Assembly (NCBI RefSeq): GCF_024169515.1
Contig: NZ_JAMKCQ010000003.1
Location: 25,903-89,902, forward strand
Direction: 5' to 3'
Length of the DNA: 64,000 nt
DNA from: Erwinia aphidicola
GTDB lineage: Bacteria; Pseudomonadota; Gammaproteobacteria; Enterobacterales; Enterobacteriaceae
The notes below the pieces were generated by a model that saw nothing but the letters and a program-made list of their open reading frames with translations, was not told the DNA's origin and made no database searches. This document shows, piece after piece, positions 51,878-60,952 of the stretch (its first letter is position 1; each line of letters begins with the position of its first letter). A program made the position numbers and the translations under genes.

Positions 51878-53080
51878 ATGGTCAGTACGCCAGAGAACCC
51901 CCCTTTGTTGCCCGAATTGTCGTCGTGGCAACTGGCTCTGTTTGCCTGCAGCAGCGGCTTAAGTGTGGCCAACGTCTACTATGCCCAGCCACTGCTGGAT
52001 GCGCTGGCGCTAACGTTCGCTATAACGCCAGCCAGTGCTGGCAGCATGATTTTTGCCACGCAGGTGGGCTGTATCGCCGCGTTGCTGGTGCTGGTCCCTT
52101 TAGGCGATGCAGGCGATCGCCGTAACCTGATGCGCTGGCAGCTTTTGGGGCTGATCGCGGCACTGTTATTAACGGCAGTCGCCAGTTCACCGCTGATGCT
52201 GCTTCTGGCGATGATGCTGACGGGCCTGCTGGGTACCGCAATGACGCAGGGGATGATTGCTTATGCCGCTTCAGCGGCCAGCGAGAGCAACCGTGGGCGG
52301 GTCGTCGGGATAGTTTCTGGTGGCGTAATGGTAGGGTTATTGCTGGCCCGCACATTTGCCGGGCTGGTCGCCGATGTGAGCAGCTGGCGTGGCGTATACC
52401 TCGTTTCGGCGCTGATGATGACGCTGCTGGCGGCGTTCATCTGGCGTAACCTGCCACAATTACCGCGCAGTGATTCAGGCAACGGTTGGCAGATGATGCA
52501 ATCGCTGTGGCAAACGCTGTTGTGCAACCCCGTACTGCAGCTGCGCGGCATGCTGGCGCTGTTGATGTTCGCCAGCTTCAATATTTTCTGGAATGCACTG
52601 GTGCTGCTGTTACGCGATCCTCCGTGGCAGCTGAGTCATGGTCAGATAGGAGCGCTAGGACTGGCTGGCGTCATCGGTGTGCTGACTGCCAGCCGCGCCG
52701 GACGCTGGGCCGATCGCGGGCTGGCTCAGCGAACCAGCGGTGTTGCCCTGAGCCTGCTGCTGCTCAGCTGGTTGCCGCTGTGGTTAGGTGCGGGTTCTTT
52801 ATGGTGGTTAATCAGCGGGATTCTCCTGCTTGATGCCGCCGGACAGGCGCTGCACGTCACCAGCCAGCAGCTGATTTTCGCCAGCCAGCCTGATGCCGGT
52901 GGGCGCCTGATTGCTGGTTATATGCTGTTTTATTCGGTAGGCAGCGGACTGGGTGCGCTGCTTTCCACTCAAGCCTATGTTCTCGGTGGGTGGTCGGCGG
53001 TGTGCCTATGTGGCGCGGCGGTTAGCCTACTGGCGCTGGTTATCTGGAGCTATTACGTGATGAAAAGGGGTCAACAATGA
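51878..53080 (+). CDS. MFS transporter
   Basis: 400-residue 12-helix transporter of the sugar-efflux/YdeE-like type: SSGLSVANVYYAQPLLDALA in helix 1, VPLGDAGDRRNLMRWQ (motif A) and SAASESNRGRVVGIVSGGVMVGLLLARTFAG. The start at 51878 has GGAG 6 bp upstream; longer readings overlap the operator region. It overlaps the PLP decarboxylase gene by 4 bp, so it probably exports the product of that enzyme. Confidence 0.88.
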   Translation: MVSTPENPPLLPELSSWQLALFACSSGLSVANVYYAQPLLDALALTFAITPASAGSMIFATQVGCIAALLVLVPLGDAGDRRNLMRWQLLGLIAALLLTAVASSPLMLLLAMMLTGLLGTAMTQGMIAYAASAASESNRGRVVGIVSGGVMVGLLLARTFAGLVADVSSWRGVYLVSALMMTLLAAFIWRNLPQLPRSDSGNGWQMMQSLWQTLLCNPVLQLRGMLALLMFASFNIFWNALVLLLRDPPWQLSHGQIGALGLAGVIGVLTASRAGRWADRGLAQRTSGVALSLLLLSWLPLWLGAGSLWWLISGILLLDAAGQALHVTSQQLIFASQPDAGGRLIAGYMLFYSVGSGLGALLSTQAYVLGGWSAVCLCGAAVSLLALVIWSYYVMKRGQQ

Positions 53081-54435
53081 ATGATCTGGAACTGCTGGCT
53101 GCAGCGGATGTGCGCGCCATGAATTATACGGCTTCTCTCCCGACGCGGCGGGTATTCCCCGACAGTGGTGCACTGGCCGGGTTGACGCGTTTTGATGAAC
53201 CGCTGCCGCCGCAGGGGCTGCCGCCAGAGCAGACGCTGGCGCTGCTGGACGATGTTGGCTCCCCTGCCACGACTGCGTCTAACGGGCCCGATTACTTTGG
53301 TTTTGTCATCGGAGCTTCTCTGCCAGTGGCGACGGCAGCTGAGCGCCTGATGATTGCCTGGGATCAGTGTGCATCCAGCTGGGATAATTCGCCGGTGTCA
53401 GCCACTCTGGAGCTCCTTGCCGGAAAATGGCTGCTGGAGATACTCGATCTGCCCAGAGAAAGCGCGGTGGGATTCGGTACCAGCGCGACAGCGTGCACGC
53501 TCAGCTGCCTGGCGACAGCGCGGCGCGAACTGCTACAGCGTCACGGCTGGGACTTTGATCGGGATGGATTAGCTGGCGCACCAGAAATACGCGTCGTAAT
53601 CTCTGAACTGACGCATATCACGGTAAAAAAAGCGTTGCGCATACTCGGGTTCGGCCTGCGCCATTTGATCGTCGCGCCGGTGAATGGCCGAGGGCAGATT
53701 GACCTATTACACCTGCCGGAGCTGGATGATCGCACCATTATCTGTCTGCAGGCTGGCGAGGTGAATAGTGGGGAATTTGATGACTTCGCTGCGCTGATGC
53801 CGCTGGCCAGAGCGGCAGGGGCCTGGGTACATATTGATGGCGCATTTGGTCTCTGGGCGCGGGCGTCAAAATTTAAAGCCTTCACGCAGGGAATTGAACA
53901 GGCAGATAGCTGGACCACGGATGGTCATAAGTGGCTCAATACCCCTTATGACTGCGCTATGGCGATATGCCGTCATTCCGCCGCGCTTTCGAGCGCAATG
54001 AATGCCGATGCGGGCTATTCTGCCGCCTCCCAGGATGCGCAAAAAAATCTGACGCTGGAGTTTTCCCGCCGTCCACGCGGTATTCCTGTGTGGGCTTCGT
54101 TGCGCACATTAGGGCGAGATGGCGTCGCGGCGATGATAGAGCGACATTGTTTGCTGGCGCAGCAGATAGGCGAGGGGTTAAGTGAGGCCGGGTTTGAAGT
54201 CATTAACCGGGTCGTCATCAATCAGGTTCTGTTTCGGGCATCCAGCGAGGCGCTTACGCTGAGAGTACGCGAAGCATTACAGACGTCGGGTGAGGCGTGG
54301 TTTGCCGGGACATTCTGGCAGGGTAAAGCGGCGCTGAGAGTCAGCGTGAGTTCGTGGCGCACGGAGGAAATCCATGTACAGAAATTTATCGTACTGATGG
54401 CAAGAATTTATCGGGAAATATTAGCAGAAGGGTAA
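53077..54435 (+). CDS. PLP-dependent group II amino acid decarboxylase
   Basis: 452-residue decarboxylase-like protein. The PLP lysine is K285 in TTDGHKWLNTPYDCA. Other blocks are SPVSATLELLAGKWLLEILDLP, GFGTSATACTLSCLATARRELL (phosphate binding) and HIDGAFGLWARAS (aspartate facing the pyridine nitrogen). Substrate amino acid not determined; aromatic or other bulky substrates are possible. Coupled by a 4-bp overlap to the MFS exporter under the HxlR regulator. Confidence 0.88.
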   Translation: MNDLELLAAADVRAMNYTASLPTRRVFPDSGALAGLTRFDEPLPPQGLPPEQTLALLDDVGSPATTASNGPDYFGFVIGASLPVATAAERLMIAWDQCASSWDNSPVSATLELLAGKWLLEILDLPRESAVGFGTSATACTLSCLATARRELLQRHGWDFDRDGLAGAPEIRVVISELTHITVKKALRILGFGLRHLIVAPVNGRGQIDLLHLPELDDRTIICLQAGEVNSGEFDDFAALMPLARAAGAWVHIDGAFGLWARASKFKAFTQGIEQADSWTTDGHKWLNTPYDCAMAICRHSAALSSAMNADAGYSAASQDAQKNLTLEFSRRPRGIPVWASLRTLGRDGVAAMIERHCLLAQQIGEGLSEAGFEVINRVVINQVLFRASSEALTLRVREALQTSGEAWFAGTFWQGKAALRVSVSSWRTEEIHVQKFIVLMARIYREILAEG

Positions 54436-54474
54436 TTGCATCCGGCCGCACGGTGAGATGCGGCCGGTCAGCAT

Positions 54475-54879
54475 TTACTTGATCAGGAAATCTTCAAGTT
54501 TCTTGCCAGCATCCAGTGCCTGCTTAATAACGGCCGGGGTACGGCCCTGGCCAGTCCATGATTTTGCTTCGCCGTTCTCATCAGTATATTGATACTTAGC
54601 AGGACGTGGAGCACGCTTGGCACGTGTTTTGCCAGCGGTATTATCAGCTGCAGTCAGTTCGCTTAAATCGATACCATCTTCCAGCAACATCTGGCGATAT
54701 TTAGCCAGTTTTTCTTCTTTTTCTTTAATCTCAGAAGCGATGGCCGCATCTGCTTCACGACGTTCGTTCACTACCGCTTCGAGTTTTTCCAGCATCTCTT
54801 CCAGTTCAGATAAAGACACTTCACGAGCCTGGGCACGAAGGGTGCGAATGTTATTTAATACTTTCAGCGTTTCGCTCAT
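54475..54879 (-). CDS. hns: H-NS-like nucleoid protein
   Basis: 134-residue H-NS paralogue. Oligomerisation domain [42 protein letters not shown] in order, a linker, and the DNA-binding domain [38 protein letters not shown] with the QGR AT-hook. The start at 54879 gives the exact chromosomal H-NS length; 54891 is an alternative. Plasmid H-NS proteins silence AT-rich plasmid genes and limit the load on the host's own H-NS. Confidence 0.93.
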   Translation of the reverse strand: MSETLKVLNNIRTLRAQAREVSLSELEEMLEKLEAVVNERREADAAIASEIKEKEEKLAKYRQMLLEDGIDLSELTAADNTAGKTRAKRAPRPAKYQYTDENGEAKSWTGQGRTPAVIKQALDAGKKLEDFLIK

Positions 54880-55435
54880 AACGGAATCCATAACCTGTGA
54901 GTTGGTTTAAATTTGTTCACTATTGTAACGGAGACCAGTGTACAGACAATTCGAGGACGAAAAAACATTAAATTAAAAAAATGTTTCTTTAAATGTTACC
55001 TGGATACCGTTTCTCTTAAGCGGAAAACAAGGGGGGGCATAGGTATATTTACAACTTATGGGATAAATCTTAACAATCTTTAAGGTTAAAAGAGCCATCT
55101 GAAAAGTTCTTAGCATATTAATCACTTCTTTTATGACTATGCCATTTTAAGATTAGCCCCGTGAAGTCAGGCATTTTGAAGCTAACTCCTTTAAATCCTT
55201 ACGCCATGCATTGGAGGGATAAGCGGATCAGGTGACGCTGTCACCTGCATGGATTCAACCCTGCGGATACTGTTCGAACTTTTATTCTCAGACAGGTCGC
55301 GTTGATTAGTGAAACTTTAAAGAATGGCAATGAGAAACGTAGCCTGATTGCTGTACAGTCGTTTTTTGAGGTGTAGTGCCGCCCGTTTCACCGGTTATTA
55401 TCACTGAATGTCGGCCTGAAAAATTGGAGGTGGTG
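54880..55435. other. AT-rich intergenic region upstream of hns
   Basis: About 550 bp without a convincing gene. The first 250 bp are AT-rich and contain poly-A and poly-T tracts that suit hns autoregulation. No terminator, repeat or RNA gene is recognised. Confidence 0.4.
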
Positions 55436-55711
55436 ATGCGGTTCACAGGATTCTTAGGGGCTAACCATCCAAAGGGGCAGAGGGATGTTTATCAGCTGAA
55501 TGTTTTTGACGCGTTAACCCCATTCCTGCAGAAGCACCCTTATATCCTAAGTAGCAACCCGGCGGCGTCTCGCATTTATCCATACAGGGTGAAACCAAGT
55601 CTCGTTTTCGGATGCCATCATTCCACCGCCGGTTTTATACTTGCAAGAGGTCTCACCTTAAACATGATAGCCGGCGGCGGTTTACTGCTGGTTACGACAG
55701 GTGGACGATAA
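55436..55711 (+). CDS. Possible small protein of unknown function
   Basis: A 91-residue frame starts MRFTGFLGANHPKG after a strong GGAGGTGGTG ribosome site. It contains VFDALTPFLQKHPYI and a hydrophobic C-terminus FILARGLTLNMIAGGGLLLV. No family is recognised and an upstream GTG (55376) would extend it. The region otherwise looks decayed, so it may be a gene fragment. Confidence 0.3.
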   Translation: MRFTGFLGANHPKGQRDVYQLNVFDALTPFLQKHPYILSSNPAASRIYPYRVKPSLVFGCHHSTAGFILARGLTLNMIAGGGLLLVTTGGR

Positions 55712-55930
55712 GCCTGTTTATGCTTTTTATGCTGTTAGTCTCTTCAGTACAGGTGAAAAACGGAGAGGGATTGATACCTCCTGTGATTTCGTCCGTATTA
55801 AATTATGTCATTGAGATATGGCAGTCAGACTAGACATATTGGTCCGCGATAGCGGGACACAGGTTAAGTCTGGAGTCCTTTCCGCTGTCAGGTTAAGGTA
55901 TTTGCGGCTTACCCAATTTAGTAACCCGAG

Positions 55931-55936
55931 TTGACA
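55931..55936 (+). promoter_or_regulatory. Consensus -35 element at the edge of array 5
   Basis: TTGACA lies 2 bp before the first GATT box. No good -10 occurs at 17 bp other than GATTAC-type array sequence (55954-55959), so any promoter for the qnr-like gene would be embedded in the array. Confidence 0.35.
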
Positions 55937-55937
55937 G

Positions 55938-56037
55938 GATTCTATAATCCTGTGATTACATAATCCTGAGATTACGAGATTACGAGATTACGAGATTACG
56001 AGATTACGAGATTACGAGATTACGAGATGGCAGGATG
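55938..56037. repeat. Centromere-like array 5 (GATT/AATC every 8 bp) upstream of the qnr-like gene
   Basis: Boxes in strict 8-bp phase: GATT 55938, AATC 55946, GATT 55954, AATC 55962, then GATT at 55970, 55978, 55986, 55994, 56002, 56010 and 56018 (unit GATTACGA), and degenerate GATG at 56026 and 56034. Same box, period and mixed orientation as the array before parF, 8.5 kb away. It ends 25 bp before the qnr-like ATG. Confidence 0.82.
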
Positions 56038-56062
56038 CTGCCGCTTTTTATGGAACCCCAAC

Positions 56063-56713
56063 ATGTCAACGACCAGGCAATACCGCAATGAGAAGTTCAG
56101 CTGCTCCCAGTTCACGGGCAGTATCGTTGAGCACTGCCAGTTTATTAATTGCGACTTTTCCTCGACAGACTTGACTGATACCCGCTTTCTCCACTGCCAA
56201 TTCTACGATCGTGAAAGCGAGATCGGCTGTAACTTCAGCCGGGCAATCCTGAAAGATGCCAGCTTCAAGCTGTGCGACTTAACCATGAATAATTTCGGCT
56301 ATGCCGAAGCGCTGGGCATTGAGATCGCCGAATGCCGCGTGCAGGGTGCGGATTTCCGTGGCGCCAGCTTTATGAATATGATCACGGCAAAAACCTGGTT
56401 TTGCAGCGCCTATATCACCAAAAGCAATCTGAGCTACGCCAACTTTTCTAAGGTGGTGTTGGAAAAGTGCGAACTGTGGGAAAACCGCTGGGTCGGCACT
56501 AACGTGCTGGGCGCCTCTTTTAGCGGGTCCGACCTCTCCGGCGGCGAATTCAGCTCGTTTGACTGGCGATCGGCGAATTTCACCCACTGTGATTTAACCC
56601 AATCTGTGATTAGCGAGCTGGATATCCGTACAACGGATCTTGAAGGCGTCAAGCTGAACAGCACGCAGCTTGCTATTCTGGCGGAACGCCTGGGAATTAT
56701 GCTGGTCGACTAA
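56063..56713 (+). CDS. qnr: Qnr-family pentapeptide repeat protein
   Basis: 216-residue right-handed beta-helix of pentapeptide repeats closely matching QnrB (214 residues). Shared blocks include FYDRES then GCNFSRAILKDASFK, QGADFRGASFMNMIT, TWFCSAYITKSNLSYANFSK, VLEKCELWENRW and FSGSDLSGGEFSSFDWR. Qnr proteins bind and protect DNA gyrase and topoisomerase IV from quinolones. The ATG at 56063 is chosen by family start and GGAA spacing; 56027 is in frame inside the repeat array. No LexA box of the qnrB type is seen upstream. Activity against drugs cannot be judged from sequence. Confidence 0.88.
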   Translation: MSTTRQYRNEKFSCSQFTGSIVEHCQFINCDFSSTDLTDTRFLHCQFYDRESEIGCNFSRAILKDASFKLCDLTMNNFGYAEALGIEIAECRVQGADFRGASFMNMITAKTWFCSAYITKSNLSYANFSKVVLEKCELWENRWVGTNVLGASFSGSDLSGGEFSSFDWRSANFTHCDLTQSVISELDIRTTDLEGVKLNSTQLAILAERLGIMLVD

Positions 56714-56803
56714 GACTGACGGGTGCGACGCCTTAGCGGGTTGGGCAGCCAGCGGCATTTTTATGATAAATTACGCTACTTTTTCGGCATGCAATGAGGC
56801 GAG

Positions 56804-57811
56804 ATGAATATTCCGGTAACCCATACCACCCGTGAAATGAAGAAGAATAATATTGCGCTGGTGACCACGACTCTCAAGGCGTTGGGTACTGCGACCAAGG
56901 GCGATCTTGCGCTGCAGACCGGCCTGAGCAGTGCTACCTGCGGTGCAATACTTAATGAGCTGAGTCTGACGGGTGAGCTGCTGGCGCTGGAGCTGGAAGC
57001 CTCGCGCGGCGGGCGACCTGCTCAGCGTTACGCCTGCAATCCTGAATTTTTCTCGTTGCTCAGCCTGTATGCCGCAGGCAGCGATGAGGATGCGCAGCTG
57101 GTCTGGTCCCTCAGCTCTGCCGTAGGCGACACGCTCGCAGGCGGTGAGATGCCGTTTCATCCCCTCACGCCTGAAACCTTCCATCAGCTGATTGATACAT
57201 TGCTGCGGCGCTGGCCCAACATCGCGGCTATCGGTATCGGTTTGCCGGGCGTGGTTGTTGATGGGGTGGTCACCTCGTGTGATATTTCACTCTTTAGCGG
57301 TCTGGCGATAGTGAAAGACGTGGCGATGCGCACGGGCCGCTTTGTCGAAGCGGGCAACGATATCAATTTTACCGTCTGGGGTTTTTATCGCAGCGACTGT
57401 GCGGGTGTCAGTGCCCCGGTTGCTTATATCTATAAGCCGGATGTTCCCTGTACCGGCTGTGGAATGGTGATCAACGGGCAGGTGTTGCACGGTGCCAATG
57501 ATTTCGCCGGGGAAGTGTCCCGACTGCCGTTTCAAACCGATGCCGGGTTACCGCTTATTGATGAGATGGCGAAAATTGTCATTTCGCTGGCCGCGCTGAT
57601 TAACCCGGTCAAGGTGGCACTCGGCGGTACACGTCTAAAAGCTTCTCATTTGCCTGAAATACGCGAGCGCTGTCTGGCCAATATTCCTGCACAGCACCTG
57701 CCAAAATTGGTTTATCGTGAAGAAATTCGCCAAGATTATCTGCAGGGTATCAGTGAACTGACGCTGAAAAACTTCCTGCACTACCGTCTGTTTACCTCGC
57801 CCACGACCTGA
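56804..57811 (+). CDS. ROK-family transcriptional regulator
   Basis: 335-residue repressor: N-terminal helix-turn-helix (about residues 15-75, KGDLALQTGLSSATCGAILNEL) followed by a ROK sugar-kinase-like domain (AAIGIGLPGVVVDGVV, GTGC-like CTGCGMVINGQVLHGANDFAGEVSRL with the zinc-type cysteines). GAGGCGAG precedes the ATG. The next gene is an MFS transporter with a 25-bp palindrome at its promoter, the probable target. Effector probably a sugar or sugar phosphate. Confidence 0.85.
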   Translation: MNIPVTHTTREMKKNNIALVTTTLKALGTATKGDLALQTGLSSATCGAILNELSLTGELLALELEASRGGRPAQRYACNPEFFSLLSLYAAGSDEDAQLVWSLSSAVGDTLAGGEMPFHPLTPETFHQLIDTLLRRWPNIAAIGIGLPGVVVDGVVTSCDISLFSGLAIVKDVAMRTGRFVEAGNDINFTVWGFYRSDCAGVSAPVAYIYKPDVPCTGCGMVINGQVLHGANDFAGEVSRLPFQTDAGLPLIDEMAKIVISLAALINPVKVALGGTRLKASHLPEIRERCLANIPAQHLPKLVYREEIRQDYLQGISELTLKNFLHYRLFTSPTT

Positions 57812-57830
57812 TTATTATCCGGCGAACGTA

Positions 57831-57887
57831 TTGACTTCGTCGACTCTGCCAATATACTGCCTACTTATTAAAAGTCTTTTAATAAGT
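57831..57887 (+). promoter_or_regulatory. Promoter and palindromic operator of the MFS gene
   Basis: TTGACT (57831-57836) and TATACT (57853-57858) are 16 bp apart. Immediately after, ACTTATTAAAAG-T-CTTTTAATAAGT (57863-57887) is a perfect 12-bp-arm palindrome at the transcription start. The TTATT...AATAA arms resemble NagC/Mlc-type ROK operators, so the adjacent ROK protein is the likely ligand. Confidence 0.75.
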
Positions 57888-57911
57888 AACTTTCAATGAG
57901 GAGCGCTGCCT

Positions 57912-59069
57912 TTGTCACTTCAAGATACCGTAACTTTTGACGCCAGTCCGGCCAGGCGCTTTGGCACGCGGGCGATATTTTTTGTCACCGGTATGGCGAT
58001 GGGATTATGGGCCGCGCTGGTGCCATACGCCCAGCAGCGCACGCACGCGGACCCCGGCGATCTTGGATTGCTTCTGCTGTGCCTTGGGGCCGGGTCGCTT
58101 ATCGCTATGCTGGGTTCCGGGCGCGTTATTGGTGCGCTGGGTTGCCGTAAGGTGATTAGTGGATCGGTAGTATTGTATTGCCTGATGCTGCCTCTGCTGG
58201 CAACGCTCGGCGACATTCGCCTGCTGGCGCTGAGCCTGTTTATCTTTGGCATGGGCATCGGACTGGCTGACGTTGCCGTCAACGTTCAGGGGACGTTGGT
58301 GGAACAGGCGGCGGGCAAGCCTTTAATGTCCGGTTTTCACTGTTTATGGAGTGTCGGAGGGATAGCTGGCGCCGGTGGCGGTGCGCTGATGCTCGATGCA
58401 GGAATGTCGCCGCTGTTCAGTAGCTGGGGCGCGATAATGCTGATCGCACTGGTCTTCACGTTTGCCTTTCGCGGATTGCTGACCTCATCGGGTAATGAAC
58501 AGCAGCCGCAGGAAGGTGGAGCGGGGCGGCCCAACCTGCGCTTGATGCTAATGGCCGTCATGGCAATGATCTGCTTTATGGCTGAGGGCGCTATTCTTGA
58601 CTGGGGTGGAATTTTTATTACTCAGGATCGGGGTATGGCACTGCAGCATGCCGGATGGGGATTCGCCGCCTTTGCCATTGCTATGTCCCTGATGCGCATG
58701 CTGGGTGACGCCGTGGTGAGCGTGCTGGGGCGCAAGAGAATATTAATTATCGGTGGCGGCCTGGGGATTGCAGGGTATCTGATCGCCGTACTGCTGCCGG
58801 GCTGGCCGATGACGCTGTTAGGCTTTGCACTCGTGGGGGTTGGCGCGGCAAACATTGTCCCGGTATTGATAACTCTGGCCGGGCAGGAGAAAAGCATGCC
58901 GGTCAACCGCTCGGTGGCGATGGTGGCGACGCTGGGCTATTTCGGCGTGCTTGGCGGCCCGGCACTGATCGGCTGGATTGCGCATCTTGCCGATCTTTAT
59001 GTGGCATTTATGGTGGTTGCCGCGGCTTTTCTGCTTATCGTAATCGGCGCTTTTCGCCTGAAATATTAG
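57912..59069 (+). CDS. YbjJ-like MFS transporter
   Basis: 385-residue 12-helix transporter. FVTGMAMGLWAALVPYAQQRTHADPGDLGLLLLCLGAGSL in order, IGALGCRKVISGS, and VNVQGTLVEQAAGKPLMSGFHCLWSVGG place it in the YbjJ/FucP-like group. No ATG is available, so the start is TTG 57912 with GAGGAG 9 bp before. Controlled by the operator just upstream. Substrate unknown, perhaps a sugar. Confidence 0.85.
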   Translation: MSLQDTVTFDASPARRFGTRAIFFVTGMAMGLWAALVPYAQQRTHADPGDLGLLLLCLGAGSLIAMLGSGRVIGALGCRKVISGSVVLYCLMLPLLATLGDIRLLALSLFIFGMGIGLADVAVNVQGTLVEQAAGKPLMSGFHCLWSVGGIAGAGGGALMLDAGMSPLFSSWGAIMLIALVFTFAFRGLLTSSGNEQQPQEGGAGRPNLRLMLMAVMAMICFMAEGAILDWGGIFITQDRGMALQHAGWGFAAFAIAMSLMRMLGDAVVSVLGRKRILIIGGGLGIAGYLIAVLLPGWPMTLLGFALVGVGAANIVPVLITLAGQEKSMPVNRSVAMVATLGYFGVLGGPALIGWIAHLADLYVAFMVVAAAFLLIVIGAFRLKY

Positions 59070-59232
59070 GCGGTGGCAGTGATATGGGGGCACACGCCCC
59101 CATCAACTTGGTGGTCCGTTGATTTGCTGAGCGCTTCCCTAAGAGCAATCTACTGGCTCAGCATGTCGATTTTTGCCGCACCAGGCTCAGGCATCGCTGT
59201 TTGTGTCATCGCCCTGATAGCTGACTGGCTGT

Positions 59233-59793
59233 TTATGCCGTCAGCGAGTTTTCAATAAAGTCGTGTACATACTCTTTGATTTTGGCTTGCTGGTAGCGCC
59301 GCTGATCGAGCACGCGCGTCAGATAGACCAGTTCAACGCCCAGTGGATTGATGGCGCGGTGGAAAGGCTGATAGCCACGGCGTAGATAGAGTTGAGTCAG
59401 CCACGGGTGCTTAATCGCCGTTGCCAGATAGACGGCGGGCGATTTCAGAGTGTCGCGCAGTAAGCTCTCTTCGACATAGCGAATAATCCGGCTGCCGTAA
59501 CCCTGCCCTTTGTAATCAGGTTCGACGGCGAACCAGTGCAGAAAAGGCCACGGTGCCAGCTGCGTATTATCCTGCGTCCAGGGAAAGCGCACGGTCAGCG
59601 TGGCGACTCGCTGGCCATCGCGCTCCAACACAAAGGTTGATTCACTGGCGATCACGGCAGCCACGTCGGCGACCGTGCTGCGGGATACGGTGAAGTTGAT
59701 CCCCTGCGCAACCAGCGGAGTATAAGCACGCTGTAACAGCCCGTGCAGCCACTCTGCCTCTTCCGGCTTAGCTAAACGAATACGCTCGGTCAT
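59233..59793 (-). CDS. GNAT-family N-acetyltransferase
   Basis: 186-residue acetyltransferase. The acetyl-CoA motif A is WFAVEPDYKGQGYGSRIIRYVEE, followed by VYLATAIKHPWLTQLYLRRGYQPF (motif B). The start MTERIRLAKPEEAEW at 59793 has GGGGGG upstream. Substrate unknown. The 160-bp stretch before the convergent MFS stop (59070-59232) shows no further gene. Confidence 0.85.
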   Translation of the reverse strand: MTERIRLAKPEEAEWLHGLLQRAYTPLVAQGINFTVSRSTVADVAAVIASESTFVLERDGQRVATLTVRFPWTQDNTQLAPWPFLHWFAVEPDYKGQGYGSRIIRYVEESLLRDTLKSPAVYLATAIKHPWLTQLYLRRGYQPFHRAINPLGVELVYLTRVLDQRRYQQAKIKEYVHDFIENSLTA

Positions 59794-59914
59794 GATCGTC
59801 CCCCCTGAATACGTTAAGGTGGGACAATTATTAACAGCATGCGCGATCGCTTGGAAAGATGAAGATCTGATAACCATACGCGGTGAGCATCTTTATCCCT
59901 CGCGCTGCTGCCGA

Positions 59915-60871
59915 TCAGCGGGCGAGCTGCGTGGTGTAATTTGCCGCGACCCATCGGTAACCACTGCCGTCGCTTTTAACATGGCCAAAGCCCGGGAACG
60001 CGATATGCGCCGCCGCCACCCAGTAACCCTCCTGTGCCGCCTGTTTTAACACCCGCTCACGGGTTTTTATCGCCTGCTGCTGATCAACGTCGAAGTGGAT
60101 TGCTACATGTGGGTCCGGCATCTGCACCGCTTTGGCGTGAATGATATCGCCCCATAACACCAGCGTCTGTCCTTCACTCTCCACCCGATACATCACGCTG
60201 CCCGGCGTATGGCCAGCCGTTGAGGTGGCCTTAATCCCGGCAAATACCGTTGCCGGTGCGGTAAAGGGCTTCAGTCGTCCTGCCTTGATAACCGGGCGAA
60301 TGGTCTGCTCAGATTCAGCGAAGGTGTGCTTCTGGCTGGCTTCTACCTTCTCGGCATTCGCCGGGTTGAGCCAGAAATCGACATCTTTCTGCTCGACGAA
60401 CACCTGAGCGTTGGGGAAGGCGGGTTTGCCCTGGCGGGAGATACCGCCGGAGTGGTCGGCATGAATATGCGTCAACAGCACCGCATCGATGGTTTCCGCC
60501 GGATAGCCCGCGGCAGCCAGATTATCCAGCAGGTGCCCGCCGTTGTGGCCAAACAGATCGCCCGCACCGGCATCAACCAGCACCCGCTGCTGGCCGTTAT
60601 CAATCACAAAGGCATTGATTGAGGTTTCAGCCTGCGGCGTCATGGCATCGTTCGCCAGCTGTTGGCGCAGCTTATCGGTGGAAATGTGGGTCAGCAGCTT
60701 ATCCAGCGGGATCGTCACCGTGCCGTCGGAGACGGCAGTGATGCGCAGCTTGCCCAGCATCATGCGGTAATAGCCCGGTGCTTGCGCATCCAGTGGGGTT
60801 AACGGTGCAGCAGCTGCCAGCGAGTTTGCGGAGATGGCCAGGGTGGTCAGCAGAGTTAACAAAAGTTTCAT
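59915..60871 (-). CDS. Secreted metallo-beta-lactamase-fold hydrolase
   Basis: 318-residue periplasmic MBL-fold protein. Signal peptide ends NSLAAA. Zinc motif THIHADHSGG (HxHxDH), then STAGHTPGSVMYRV, VLWGDIIHA and AHIAFPGFGHV supply the remaining ligands. Similar to AttM/quorum-quenching lactonase-like and general MBL hydrolases; no reason to call it an antibiotic-resistance enzyme. Divergent from a LysR gene that may regulate it. Confidence 0.87.
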   Translation of the reverse strand: MKLLLTLLTTLAISANSLAAAAPLTPLDAQAPGYYRMMLGKLRITAVSDGTVTIPLDKLLTHISTDKLRQQLANDAMTPQAETSINAFVIDNGQQRVLVDAGAGDLFGHNGGHLLDNLAAAGYPAETIDAVLLTHIHADHSGGISRQGKPAFPNAQVFVEQKDVDFWLNPANAEKVEASQKHTFAESEQTIRPVIKAGRLKPFTAPATVFAGIKATSTAGHTPGSVMYRVESEGQTLVLWGDIIHAKAVQMPDPHVAIHFDVDQQQAIKTRERVLKQAAQEGYWVAAAHIAFPGFGHVKSDGSGYRWVAANYTTQLAR

Positions 60872-60952
60872 TAAATCCTCGATAAGTTCTGTTATTTCAG
60901 TGAAGGCAACAGTATCCTGCGGCTATAAACATCATTCAAATTGATTAAAATA

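Noticed and set aside
55612..55833. 73-residue frame on the plus strand
   Set aside because: It overlaps another weak frame and has no ribosome site or domain.
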